A DNA stretch of 64,000 nucleotides from Fervidicoccus fontis Kam940 (GTDB lineage Archaea > Thermoproteota > Thermoprotei_A > Sulfolobales > Fervidicoccaceae): contig NC_017461.1 in assembly GCF_000258425.1 (NCBI RefSeq), forward strand, positions 248,001-312,000, in the 5' to 3' direction. The stretch's first letter is position 1, and every line of letters starts with the position of its first letter. The notes under the pieces were generated by a model. That model saw nothing but the letters and a program-made list of their open reading frames with translations. It did no database searches and was not told the origin of the DNA. The position numbers and the translations under genes are program-made. Below, piece after piece: positions 52,036-60,770 of the stretch.

Positions 52036-53145
52036 ATGGCGAGCCTGAGCAGAACTATAACTTTACAAATAATTAGCAATATAGCCGCATTAATCATAAT
52101 AGTCGCAGTCATATCTGCGTTATTGGTTTTTTATAGTCAGACAACTTTACAGGGTATAGTTGTTGAAATGGTGCAGGATTTTGCAAGGCAACTTGCAAAG
52201 AATCCAACTATTCCTCCAGATCAAAGACAACAACTTGTTAATATGTATCAGCAATCATTAATGGTACGTTTTGGACTTGTCGGAAATCCGTTAACGAAAG
52301 TTTATCATATGATGATAAATATTTTTATGTTGAATTTGGGCAATTCAAGGCAATCATATATGGCAGGCACTACATCAATTTCGGGTCAAGTTATTTTTGC
52401 TTTGAAGAATACAGTAATTCTGTTTCTCACAGCAACGTTAATTTCAACCTTATTAGGTTTGGGTCTTGGTATGTACGCTGCTAGAAGACCGCACGGAATA
52501 ATAGACAGCTTAGTTTCGTTTTTCGCAATACTATCATCGAGTTTGCCGATGTGGTGGGTAGGAATGCTTATGTTGCTGGCTTTCGCTTTTAACTTGCATT
52601 GGTTCCCTACACAGAGCCTTCCAGTATATTTTGCTATTCAACAATTGCATGCTCAATATGCTTCTGGAGCAATAGGATTTTTTACTTATGTATTTGACTA
52701 CATACAAACGTGGCTTTATTATATGACATTGCCGCTTATTACCGTAGTTTTAGTAAGCATCGGAGGATGGGCATATATAGTTAGAAATGTTGTTATAGGA
52801 AAAATGGCTGAAGACTTTGTTATGACTGCTAGAGCAAAAGGAGTGCCAGAAAGAAGAGTTTTATTCGGGCACGTCCTCAGAGCAGCAAGTCCTCCAATTG
52901 TTACTACAGCTGTTCTGAATATCATAGTAAGCCTAGGAGGAGCTATAATTACTGAAACAGTATTCGGATGGCCTGGAATGGGTCTTTTGTTCTGGATAGC
53001 TATAGAAAACAGTGAGCCAATGTTGATTGCAGGGAACGTGTATATTACAGTGTTATTGTTTATAATTGCAGTAATTATCCTCAACATACTTTACGTGTTC
53101 CTTGATCCGAGAGTGAAGACATCTGGTGGACAACAAATTTTCTAA
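52036..53145 (+). CDS. ABC importer permease 1 (DppB/OppB-like)
   Basis: About 369 residues with six helices and the EAA loop RAKGVPERRVLFGHVLRAASPP, the ATPase contact. A long periplasm-side loop follows the first helix. The start may be ATG 52036 (MASLSRTITLQII) or 52018; the ribosome binding site is weak for both. A TATA-like TTTAAATATA at 51970-51980 suggests that the permease/ATPase genes have their own promoter apart from the binding protein. Confidence 0.9.
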   Translation: MASLSRTITLQIISNIAALIIIVAVISALLVFYSQTTLQGIVVEMVQDFARQLAKNPTIPPDQRQQLVNMYQQSLMVRFGLVGNPLTKVYHMMINIFMLNLGNSRQSYMAGTTSISGQVIFALKNTVILFLTATLISTLLGLGLGMYAARRPHGIIDSLVSFFAILSSSLPMWWVGMLMLLAFAFNLHWFPTQSLPVYFAIQQLHAQYASGAIGFFTYVFDYIQTWLYYMTLPLITVVLVSIGGWAYIVRNVVIGKMAEDFVMTARAKGVPERRVLFGHVLRAASPPIVTTAVLNIIVSLGGAIITETVFGWPGMGLLFWIAIENSEPMLIAGNVYITVLLFIIAVIILNILYVFLDPRVKTSGGQQIF

Positions 53146-53158
53146 GGGGGGAATAATT

Positions 53159-54628
53159 TTGAGTAAGAGATTTTCTACAAAAGGCTTAAAGAGGTTTTTT
53201 GGTGAATTAAAAAGATCAAAAGTCGGGATTGCAGGATTTACTTTATTTTTAATTTTTTTATTATTAGCTTTATTATTTCCATATATCGGAAATATGAACG
53301 ATATAAAAAACTGGGATAATTTGCAATATTGGCAAGACAACCCTAAAGCCGTCCCACCCTGCTGGGCAACGAGTAATCAGTTTTCCACAGTAAGAGTCGT
53401 TGGTGAAGAAAAATCTGATAACTTAATCGTGAGAACTGGCGAATTTGAGAACTTTACCTATAAAGAATATTCGTTTATGTATGAATTGAAAAACGTTCCT
53501 CCTAACGAAATAATATTTTCATTCAATATAAATTATAACAGTCCAGTATATGTCATGCTGGTGTTGATAAGACCTGACAATAAAACACTGTATTTAACTG
53601 GAAATCCAATCAGTGGACAATATACATCAATTACAAATTTATTCGGTGTTAGTCCTAACAGCTATACAGGTTCAATAAGACTTCCTGTTTCCACCTATAT
53701 AAACAACATGGTAACTGATAACACATACATACTTCCATGGTTGCAAGAGAATAACATAACTCTCCCTATTCAAGATGTATATAGACTACCGAGCCTGGCT
53801 TTTAATGCTATTCATGAAGTCCTATCTCCAAACATGCTTGAAACAATAAGTCCTACATACTTGACAGGAACTTATAACTGGACAATAATGTTCTATAGCA
53901 CAGGCAACTTTACAGTAAATGTCAAAGAAATAACAGCATTAGGTGGGTGCTATGGAATATTTGGAACTGACAATGTGGGCAGAGATTTATTTATGGGTTT
54001 AATATACGGAATTAGGTGGGCACTGATAATCGGTTTTAGCGTCAGCGTGATTTCGGTTCTCTTCGGAGGGCTTTATGGAGTAATAGGTGGGTACTTAGGC
54101 GGAAAAACTGATGAAATATTGTTAAGAGTAGCTCAGATATTCTACTCTATACCAATTCTACCAATATTGATATTGTTAGCAATAATATTTAGACCTTCAA
54201 TATGGAACGTAATTAGTATGCTAATTATATTTGGCTGGCCATCAACCGCTATAGTTACAAGAAGTATGGCTTTACAAATTAAAGAGGAAACTTATGTTGA
54301 AGCAGCTAAAGCGCTAGGTGCTAGTTCCTCTAGGATCTTGCTAAGATACATCTTTCCACAGGTGCTTCCATATCTATTCGCTAGCATGGCTTTAAGCGTT
54401 CCCGGCGCTATACTTACGGAAGCAAGCTTGAGCTTTTTAGGATTAGGCGATCCTAGCATTGTAACTTGGGGGAGAATATTAAATGAGGCGGAAATTGCTG
54501 GGGCGACAATAAACGGATATTGGTGGTGGGTAATTCCTCCAGGATTAATGATAACATTGATAGGATTGACATTTATATTGATTGGGCAGGCATTGGATAC
54601 CATACTTAATCCAAAGCTAAAGAGGTGA
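53159..54628 (+). CDS. ABC importer permease 2 (DppC/OppC-like)
   Basis: 489 residues, longer than the usual 280-300 because an extracellular domain of about 200 residues lies between the first helix and the permease core (NWDNLQYWQDN to VNVKEITALGG). The core begins GIFGTDNVGRDLFMGLIYG and includes the EAA loop AAKALGASSSRILLRYIFPQ. The TTG at 53159 follows GGGGGG; the ATG at 53126 lies in the previous gene. Enlarged OppC proteins of this type are common in crenarchaea. Confidence 0.9.
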   Translation: MSKRFSTKGLKRFFGELKRSKVGIAGFTLFLIFLLLALLFPYIGNMNDIKNWDNLQYWQDNPKAVPPCWATSNQFSTVRVVGEEKSDNLIVRTGEFENFTYKEYSFMYELKNVPPNEIIFSFNINYNSPVYVMLVLIRPDNKTLYLTGNPISGQYTSITNLFGVSPNSYTGSIRLPVSTYINNMVTDNTYILPWLQENNITLPIQDVYRLPSLAFNAIHEVLSPNMLETISPTYLTGTYNWTIMFYSTGNFTVNVKEITALGGCYGIFGTDNVGRDLFMGLIYGIRWALIIGFSVSVISVLFGGLYGVIGGYLGGKTDEILLRVAQIFYSIPILPILILLAIIFRPSIWNVISMLIIFGWPSTAIVTRSMALQIKEETYVEAAKALGASSSRILLRYIFPQVLPYLFASMALSVPGAILTEASLSFLGLGDPSIVTWGRILNEAEIAGATINGYWWWVIPPGLMITLIGLTFILIGQALDTILNPKLKR

Positions 54629-54633
54629 TCATA

Positions 54634-55596
54634 ATGTCAGTTGTATTAGAAGTTAATGATTTAGAAACTCACTATTATACGTCAAGAGGTACTGTAAAAG
54701 CTGTTCACGATGTGAGCTTTAAATTAAATAAAGAGGAAGTGCTTGGAATTGCTGGAGAAAGCGGATGCGGAAAATCTACACTTGGGTGGAGCATAATGGG
54801 AATGCCTCCGCCACCAGGGAGAGTTGTAAAAGGTAGCGTGAAAGTCGATGGTATCGATGTTTTAAAACTATCAGATGCCGAAAGAAGAAGAACAGTGTTA
54901 TGGAAGAAGATTAGCATGGTATTTCAAGGTGCTATAAACGCTTTCAACCCGGTATATACAATAGGAGATCAATTAGCTGAACCACTAATTATTCATGAAA
55001 ACTATACTAAAAAAGAGGCAATAGAAAAAGTAAAAGAATACTTAAAGATGGTAGGGTTGAATCCAGATGTAGTAAAAAGGTATCCTCATGAATTAAGCGG
55101 GGGAATGAAGCAGAGAGCTGTAATTGCGATGGCACTCATATTAGAGCCAACTGTTTTTATTGCCGATGAACCTACAACTGCTTTAGATGTAGTAGTTCAA
55201 GCCCAGATATTAAACTTAATGAAGGAGCTGAAGAAGGAGAAAAAACTGAGCTTCATATTAATTACTCATGATATGAGCGTTATTGCAGAACTTGCTGATA
55301 AAGTAGCAATAATGTATGCAGGCGAAATCGTCGAGCTTGGAACATCTGAGCAGATCTTTCTAAATCCAATGCATCCTTATACGCAAGCATTGCTGAGGAG
55401 TATACCGAGGCTGAAAGGTGATATTAAGAAGCTTGAATATATACCTGGAGAGCCGCCAAATCTAATCTTTCCACTCAAGGGATGTCCGTTCAATCCTAGG
55501 TGCACTAAAGCGGTGGATATTTGTACAAAAGAAAGGCCTCACTTTGTTGAAGTAGAAAAGGATCATTATGTGAAGTGTTGGCTTTATGAAAAATGA
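54634..55596 (+). CDS. ABC importer ATPase 1 (DppD/OppD-like)
   Basis: 320 residues. Walker A GESGCGKSTLG, signature ELSGGMKQRAVIA, Walker B VFIADEPTTALD, switch LITHDMSV, and the C-terminal OppD/F extension with CPFNPRC, whose Cys usually bind an [4Fe-4S] cluster. GGTGAT is four bases upstream of ATG 54634, and the GTG at 54625 is in that site. Overlaps the permease stop. Confidence 0.93.
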   Translation: MSVVLEVNDLETHYYTSRGTVKAVHDVSFKLNKEEVLGIAGESGCGKSTLGWSIMGMPPPPGRVVKGSVKVDGIDVLKLSDAERRRTVLWKKISMVFQGAINAFNPVYTIGDQLAEPLIIHENYTKKEAIEKVKEYLKMVGLNPDVVKRYPHELSGGMKQRAVIAMALILEPTVFIADEPTTALDVVVQAQILNLMKELKKEKKLSFILITHDMSVIAELADKVAIMYAGEIVELGTSEQIFLNPMHPYTQALLRSIPRLKGDIKKLEYIPGEPPNLIFPLKGCPFNPRCTKAVDICTKERPHFVEVEKDHYVKCWLYEK

Positions 55597-55613
55597 GTAA
55601 TGGTGAGAAATAA

Positions 55614-56765
55614 ATGACCGAAATTAAAGAGCTTGAAAAGTTCTTTGAAGATCATCCTGAAAATTTGTTGATAGTCAACAACTTGATGGTATGGTTCCCG
55701 ATCAAAAGGGGTATAGGGGAGATTTTCAGAAGAAAGCCCCAAAGATACGTGAAAGCAGTAGACAATGTTTCATTTAACATTAAAAAGGAAGAGACATTTT
55801 GTCTAGTAGGAGAATCTGGTTGCGGAAAGACAACGACTGGTAAATCATTATTAAGATTGGTTCCAATTACAAGCGGTGTCGGGTTATTCCGACCTAGTGA
55901 TATAACTATTGAGAGGCTGAAGAAAGAAGGAATAAAAGTCAACAACGGATATGTCAATATCTATGGCTTACCTCCAAAAAAGGTAAAACCAATTAGAAAA
56001 GATATACAAATGATTTACCAAGATCCGTTTGGTAGCTTAAATCCGAGATATAAGATAATGGACATTCTTACAGAACCGTTAAAAATACATAATATTGGCT
56101 TGAGTGAAGAGGAAGAAAGAGAGTTAGTATATAAAACTTTAGAAAAGGTTAAATTAAAGCCACCTGAAGATTTTGCTGATAGGCATCCTCATCAGCTTAG
56201 CGGAGGACAAAGGCAGAGAATTGCTATTGCTAAAGCAATGATAATGGGCCCAAGATTAATAGTTGCAGATGAACCTGTATCTATGTTGGATGTTAGTATC
56301 AGGGCCGAAGTACTTGAATTATTGATGAACTTTAAGAACGAGAATAAATTAAGTTATCTTTTTATAACTCATGACCTTGCAGTCGCCCGATACATATGTG
56401 ATAGAATAGCAGTAATGTATTTGGGAAAAATTGTCGAAATGGGAAAAGCTAGAAACATTATAGAACAGCCGATGCATCCTTATACAAGGGCATTAGTTGC
56501 AGCTATACCTGAGCCTGATCCCTCTAATAGATTAAAAGTCAGAAAGCTATTTATAAAAGGAGAGGTACAAAGTGCAGCTAATATTCCCAGTGGATGCCGC
56601 TTCCATCCTAGATGCATGGCTTACGATGAAAATAAACCAATATTAGGAGACATATGTGAAAAAGAGGATCCAGGGTACTATATAACTGAAGATGGAAGGC
56701 TAGTAAGTTGCTGGTTATATAAAAATCTTAAGAAAGCAGAGAAATTTGAAGATTTCTACATGTAA
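55614..56765 (+). CDS. ABC importer ATPase 2 (DppF/OppF-like)
   Basis: 383 residues. Walker A GESGCGKTTTG, a DPFGSLNPR Q-loop region (MIYQDPFGSLNPRYKIMDIL), signature QLSGGQRQRIAIA, Walker B LIVADEPVSMLD, switch FITHDLAVA and the C-terminal CRFHPRC cluster motif. Pairs with the preceding ATPase. GGTGA sits seven bases before ATG 55614. About 35 extra residues between Walker A and the Q loop are typical of OppF-like proteins. Confidence 0.93.
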   Translation: MTEIKELEKFFEDHPENLLIVNNLMVWFPIKRGIGEIFRRKPQRYVKAVDNVSFNIKKEETFCLVGESGCGKTTTGKSLLRLVPITSGVGLFRPSDITIERLKKEGIKVNNGYVNIYGLPPKKVKPIRKDIQMIYQDPFGSLNPRYKIMDILTEPLKIHNIGLSEEEERELVYKTLEKVKLKPPEDFADRHPHQLSGGQRQRIAIAKAMIMGPRLIVADEPVSMLDVSIRAEVLELLMNFKNENKLSYLFITHDLAVARYICDRIAVMYLGKIVEMGKARNIIEQPMHPYTRALVAAIPEPDPSNRLKVRKLFIKGEVQSAANIPSGCRFHPRCMAYDENKPILGDICEKEDPGYYITEDGRLVSCWLYKNLKKAEKFEDFYM

Positions 56766-56769
56766 ATTC

Positions 56770-57372
56770 TTATAAGTTATCTTTTTGAATAGAAATTTTT
56801 TCCTTTTTTATTAGTAGGTTAAGCATTTTCTCAATATTTTTGAGTCTTTTATCAAGAATACGAACAGCATTTAAGTTTTTATCTACTTCAGCTTTTACAA
56901 AAAATCCATCTTTTCTTATAATAGAGAAATCTTTACCAAAAATCTCATCGTAAATTCCTAGGAGAAAATAATCTTTAGAGATTTTCCCTCCTTTAGGCAT
57001 ATTGTATTTGTTAAATATTCCACCTAAAAATATTCTGTTTAGTTCTGTAGTTAAAAATTTCTTCACATATCCACCTTCTTTTTTCGCATCGTTATATCTG
57101 TCTTCACTTGCCTTATTATACCAATTTTTTACATGCGTTTCAATGTCTTTATAATTTATGCACATAGATAAAGTATGTTCAAAACCAGAATTAAACCAAG
57201 TTACGTTTATCTTTGATACATCTAATGGACTAATTTTTGAGGCAAGAATAATCCTTTCCTTTTCATCTAATTGGCACAAATAATGATTTTCCATAACATA
57301 ACTGCTTATACGTTCATTATCTTTTTTTACCTCAAAGAAAATCATAGGAATAATAACGTTTGCATGACTCAA
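56770..57372 (-). CDS. hypothetical protein
   Basis: 200 residues from TTG 57372 (MSHANVIIPMIFFEVKKD), which GGTGA precedes by five bases; the GTG at 57384 is in that site. Soluble, mixed alpha/beta at the start, with a Lys-rich amphipathic C-terminus (RLKNIEKMLNLLIKKEKI). No family is recognised. It lies convergent to the importer operon with four bases between stops and is divergent from the mevalonate genes. Confidence 0.6.
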   Translation of the reverse strand: MSHANVIIPMIFFEVKKDNERISSYVMENHYLCQLDEKERIILASKISPLDVSKINVTWFNSGFEHTLSMCINYKDIETHVKNWYNKASEDRYNDAKKEGGYVKKFLTTELNRIFLGGIFNKYNMPKGGKISKDYFLLGIYDEIFGKDFSIIRKDGFFVKAEVDKNLNAVRILDKRLKNIEKMLNLLIKKEKISIQKDNL

Positions 57373-57510
57373 TATTTTCACCACTTAATATTATTAGTTA
57401 AAACATAGACTTATCTAATTTTTATTTTTGATATAGTCTTTTGTCTAATTTTATTTTAGCAATAGTAAAAAATTTTAATAATAAAAGTTAAAGTTAATTT
57501 GGTGAAAATT

Positions 57511-58581
57511 TTGATAAGGATCTTTCCAGAAAGTAAGGCAGGAATTATTGGATGGGGAGCTTATATTCCAATATATAGAATTAAAGTTGAAGAAATAGCT
57601 GGTATGTGGGGCAATGATTTGGAATCGATTAAAGGTCTAAATGTCGAGGAAAAAAGCGTCGCTGGTATAGATGAAGATGCAATTACTATGGGATATGAAG
57701 CAGCAAAAAATGCCATCAAGAGGGCATTAATTAATCCAAAACAAATTGAGGCTGTGTTCTTTGGAAGCGAGTCAAAGCCATATGCTGTTAAGCCTAGTGC
57801 AACGGTTATTGCAGATGCATTAGGGATAACTCCCACTACTATGGCAAGCGACTTAGAATTTGCGTGCAGGGCTGGCAGCGAGGGAATTCGGGCTTCTATT
57901 GGACTAGTCTCTTCACAAATGGTTAATTATGCGCTTGTTATTGGAAGTGATACTGCCCAAGCTAATCCTGGCGATGTACTTGAATATACTGCTAGTAGTG
58001 GAGCTGCGGCATTCGTTATAGGTCCAAGTAATGAGGCAGTAGCAGTTTTTGAGGCATCATATACATATGTAACTGATACAACTGATTTTTGGAGAAGAAG
58101 TTTAAGTCCTTACCCTCTGCATGGGGAGGCATTTACGGGGGATCCCGCATATTTTGATCATATTGTAGGTGCTGTAAAAGGCTTGCTAAATAAAACAGGT
58201 TTAAAGGTAGAGGATTTCGACTATGCGATTTTTCACCAGCCAAATGGAAAATTTCCATTAAGAGTAGCTGAGAAGCTCGGTTTCCCAAAGGAAAAGGTGT
58301 TTCCCAGTATTGTGGTTAACAAGATAGGAAATACGTACAACGGATCTGCTTTACTGGGTCTTAGTAAGATCCTTGATAGTGTAGATCCTGGAAAAAGAAT
58401 TTTGGTTGCTCCATTCGGAAGCGGTGCGGGAAGTGATGCCTATAGTATTGTAACTACAGATAAGATTAAAAACAAAAGAGACCTAGCTAAAAAAGTCTCA
58501 GATTATATTGAAAAAAAGACTTACATAAATTACTCAACATATTCTAGATACAGGAACTTGATAAAAAAGATTGGTGTGTGA
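57511..58581 (+). CDS. mvaS: hydroxymethylglutaryl-CoA synthase
   Basis: 356 residues from TTG 57511, preceded by GGTGA. Catalytic Cys119 in DLEFACRAGSEG, the His of FHQPNGKFP, and GNTYNGSALLGL follow the archaeal HMG-CoA synthase pattern. It condenses acetyl-CoA with acetoacetyl-CoA for the mevalonate pathway of isoprenoid lipid synthesis. In archaea it forms a complex with a thiolase and a DUF35 protein (established for a methanogen); both are encoded directly downstream. Confidence 0.95.
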   Translation: MIRIFPESKAGIIGWGAYIPIYRIKVEEIAGMWGNDLESIKGLNVEEKSVAGIDEDAITMGYEAAKNAIKRALINPKQIEAVFFGSESKPYAVKPSATVIADALGITPTTMASDLEFACRAGSEGIRASIGLVSSQMVNYALVIGSDTAQANPGDVLEYTASSGAAAFVIGPSNEAVAVFEASYTYVTDTTDFWRRSLSPYPLHGEAFTGDPAYFDHIVGAVKGLLNKTGLKVEDFDYAIFHQPNGKFPLRVAEKLGFPKEKVFPSIVVNKIGNTYNGSALLGLSKILDSVDPGKRILVAPFGSGAGSDAYSIVTTDKIKNKRDLAKKVSDYIEKKTYINYSTYSRYRNLIKKIGV

Positions 58582-58586
58582 TTTAT

Positions 58587-59747
58587 ATGAGTGCATTTAT
58601 AACAGGATTTGGTCTGACTAAAATTTCAAGAGACTTTTACAGTACGATTGAAGATATGGTATATAATGCTGTGAAAAAAATGCTTGATCAATTTGGGAAT
58701 TTATCTTTCGTTGATACAGTTATAGTTGCAAACGCGTTTGGATATTCTATGCAAAGACAAAACATGTTTTCATCTTTAATATCTGAAGAGCTTGGAATAA
58801 AAGGTGCAAGAACCTTCAATGTAGAAGCAGGACAAATAAGTGGTCACTCTGGTTTAATCTTAGCTGACAGTTTAATAAAATCCGGTTATTCAAAACATGT
58901 CCTTTTGATTGGGTTTGAAAAAATGTCCGATTATAATTCAGAAGTTTATAATTCACTGATTTCTCAACTTACGAACATAGAATATGAAGGAATCTACGGC
59001 TCTACTTTAGCATCTAATTTCGGTATAATTGCTAGATATTATCAAGAGAAGTATGGATTGAAGGAGGAAGAATTTGCTAGTTGGCCGATTCTTATGCATG
59101 AAAACGCATCTGAAACGTATCATGCTCAGTTGAGGTTTAAAATCTCTACTAAGCAGGTGCTTGAATCAGAAGCGGTTTCTCTTCCAATCAGGATGTTACA
59201 TTCGCCACCAATTAGCGACGGTGCTGCTGCATTGCTTATTAGTAGAGAGGATCGGGAGTTAGTGGGTAAAGAAAAAAGGGTAGTAGAAATAAGAAAAGGA
59301 TGCATTAGTTCGGGAACATTTGAACTTTCTTTAAGAGAAAGTTTGTTGTTTTTTGATTCGTTAGAATATGCAAGACAATGCTATGGGATAAACGCTTTTG
59401 CGGAAGATATAGCTAAAACCGAATATATAAGCATGTCTGATGATTATACAATAACTGCTGCTGTTATTGCAGAAACTATAGGTTTATCTAAAAAAGGTCA
59501 ATTTTTTGCCGATATTTACAGTGGGAAGTTTCGGATCGGAGATAAGCAAATGATAAATATAACTGGAGGTACAAAGGCAAGAGGGTACCCGATTGGTGCA
59601 TTGGGGGTTTATGAAGCTGCAGAAATTTCCGCTATGATGTCGGGAGAAAAAATAAGAAGTAATCAAATTGATTTAAATGATGCTATTATGATTGGAATAG
59701 GAGGAGCGGGCAGCTCTTCTGCTATTTTGCATTTGACAAAAGCCTAA
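58587..59747 (+). CDS. thiolase family protein (acetyl-CoA acetyltransferase position) lacking the catalytic Cys
   Basis: 386 residues from ATG 58587. Thiolase fold throughout, in the gene position of the acetoacetyl-CoA thiolase. The nucleophile region, normally V-E-A-x-C-A-S-G, reads VEAGQISGHSG, with Gln83 in place of Cys; and the C-terminal G-H-P motif reads RGYPIGALG with Tyr334 in place of His. IGIGGAGSSSAIL ends the protein without the second Cys of biosynthetic thiolases. It may be a non-catalytic scaffold for HMG-CoA synthase and the DUF35 protein, or use other residues. The start overlaps the mvaS end closely. Confidence 0.85.
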   Translation: MSAFITGFGLTKISRDFYSTIEDMVYNAVKKMLDQFGNLSFVDTVIVANAFGYSMQRQNMFSSLISEELGIKGARTFNVEAGQISGHSGLILADSLIKSGYSKHVLLIGFEKMSDYNSEVYNSLISQLTNIEYEGIYGSTLASNFGIIARYYQEKYGLKEEEFASWPILMHENASETYHAQLRFKISTKQVLESEAVSLPIRMLHSPPISDGAAALLISREDRELVGKEKRVVEIRKGCISSGTFELSLRESLLFFDSLEYARQCYGINAFAEDIAKTEYISMSDDYTITAAVIAETIGLSKKGQFFADIYSGKFRIGDKQMINITGGTKARGYPIGALGVYEAAEISAMMSGEKIRSNQIDLNDAIMIGIGGAGSSSAILHLTKA

Positions 59748-59758
59748 AGGTGAGAAAC

Positions 59759-60160
59759 ATGGAAAAACTTTCAATTTCTAAATTTTGGAGGAAAAAATCA
59801 CAATATTATAATTTAGTAGGAAAAAGATGCAAAAAATGCGGATATGTTTTTTATCCGCCAAAACATGTTTGCCCCAAATGTAACTCAAGTGATTTAGAGG
59901 ACTACTTCCCCCCTGAAACGGGAACATTGATATCATTTACCAAGCTATATGAAACACCAAATACCTATAAATCTCAGAAGCCAATTTATTTGGGAATAAT
60001 CAAATTTGGAGAAATTAACGTTCTTACTCAAATAGTTGATGTGCAAAATGAGGATGAACTAAAGCCAGGAATAACTGTAGAAAGAGTCTTTAGGAAAATC
60101 AACGAAGATGGAAATTATGGACTGATATACTATGGGATTAAAGTTAGGCCAGTCGTATAA
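59759..60160 (+). CDS. DUF35 OB-fold/zinc-ribbon protein (thiolase-HMG-CoA synthase complex component)
   Basis: 133 residues. A rubredoxin-like zinc ribbon with two CxxC pairs (GKRCKKCGYVFYPPKHVCPKC) is followed by an OB fold (ETGTLISFTKLYETP). In the archaeal complex the DUF35 protein bridges thiolase and HMG-CoA synthase and helps pass acetoacetyl-CoA. AAAGGTGA precedes ATG 59759, and GTG 59750 lies in that site. Third gene of the operon. Confidence 0.92.
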   Translation: MEKLSISKFWRKKSQYYNLVGKRCKKCGYVFYPPKHVCPKCNSSDLEDYFPPETGTLISFTKLYETPNTYKSQKPIYLGIIKFGEINVLTQIVDVQNEDELKPGITVERVFRKINEDGNYGLIYYGIKVRPVV

Positions 60161-60355
60161 AAACGATATAGAAATCTTTATGCACAATACAATAGATTTT
60201 TTCTATATATAATATAATAAATAAATGTTTATAAGTTCTTTTTATTTAAAAATATTCAAATTAAAAAATTTCAAAAAGTGTAAAACTTAGATATATTTTC
60301 AATTTGTTTAAGAAAAACATGTAAAACAATGTTCAAAAAGAGGGTGTATATAAAT

Positions 60356-60670
60356 ATGAGCAAACCGAAAAAATTAATCTTAGTTTCAGCGGAACATCAT
60401 CCTTATCATAAAAAATGGCTTCAGCTATCTCAAGAAGTAGCACAAACATTAGGATTAGACTTTGAATTAAAACTCGAAGATTACGTTTTCGCTATCGAAC
60501 ACGGAGTGACAGATGAGCTGGGAATGGCAGGCTTACCTCAGCTTTTTGTAGAGATGGAAGATGGCAGGATAGCGGTAGTCCTTTCGGAAGTACCATTAGA
60601 TTCAAACTATCAGCCAGATTTTGAGAAGTCAAAAGCTGAAGTTATAGAAAAGATTAAAAATATTGAATAA
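60356..60670 (+). CDS. small thioredoxin-fold protein with HPYH instead of CPYC
   Basis: 104 residues from ATG 60356, with GAGGGTG upstream. The layout is that of a glutaredoxin/thioredoxin-like domain: strand KLILVSAEH, then His15-Pro16-Tyr17-His18 where glutaredoxins have CPYC, helix KKWLQLSQEVAQTLG, and Gly-Leu-Pro61 in the cis-Pro position before a strand FVEMEDGRIAVV. No Cys is present in the whole protein. It therefore cannot be a redox disulfide protein; metal binding or a structural role is possible. The assignment to the fold is by pattern only. Confidence 0.6.
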   Translation: MSKPKKLILVSAEHHPYHKKWLQLSQEVAQTLGLDFELKLEDYVFAIEHGVTDELGMAGLPQLFVEMEDGRIAVVLSEVPLDSNYQPDFEKSKAEVIEKIKNIE

Positions 60671-60770
60671 TAATCTCAAAATAATTTTTAAAGCTAATAA
60701 TTCTTTTATTTATTTAATGATAACATAGTTAAATAAGCATTGAAAATATTTTATACTCAAGGTGAACGGG

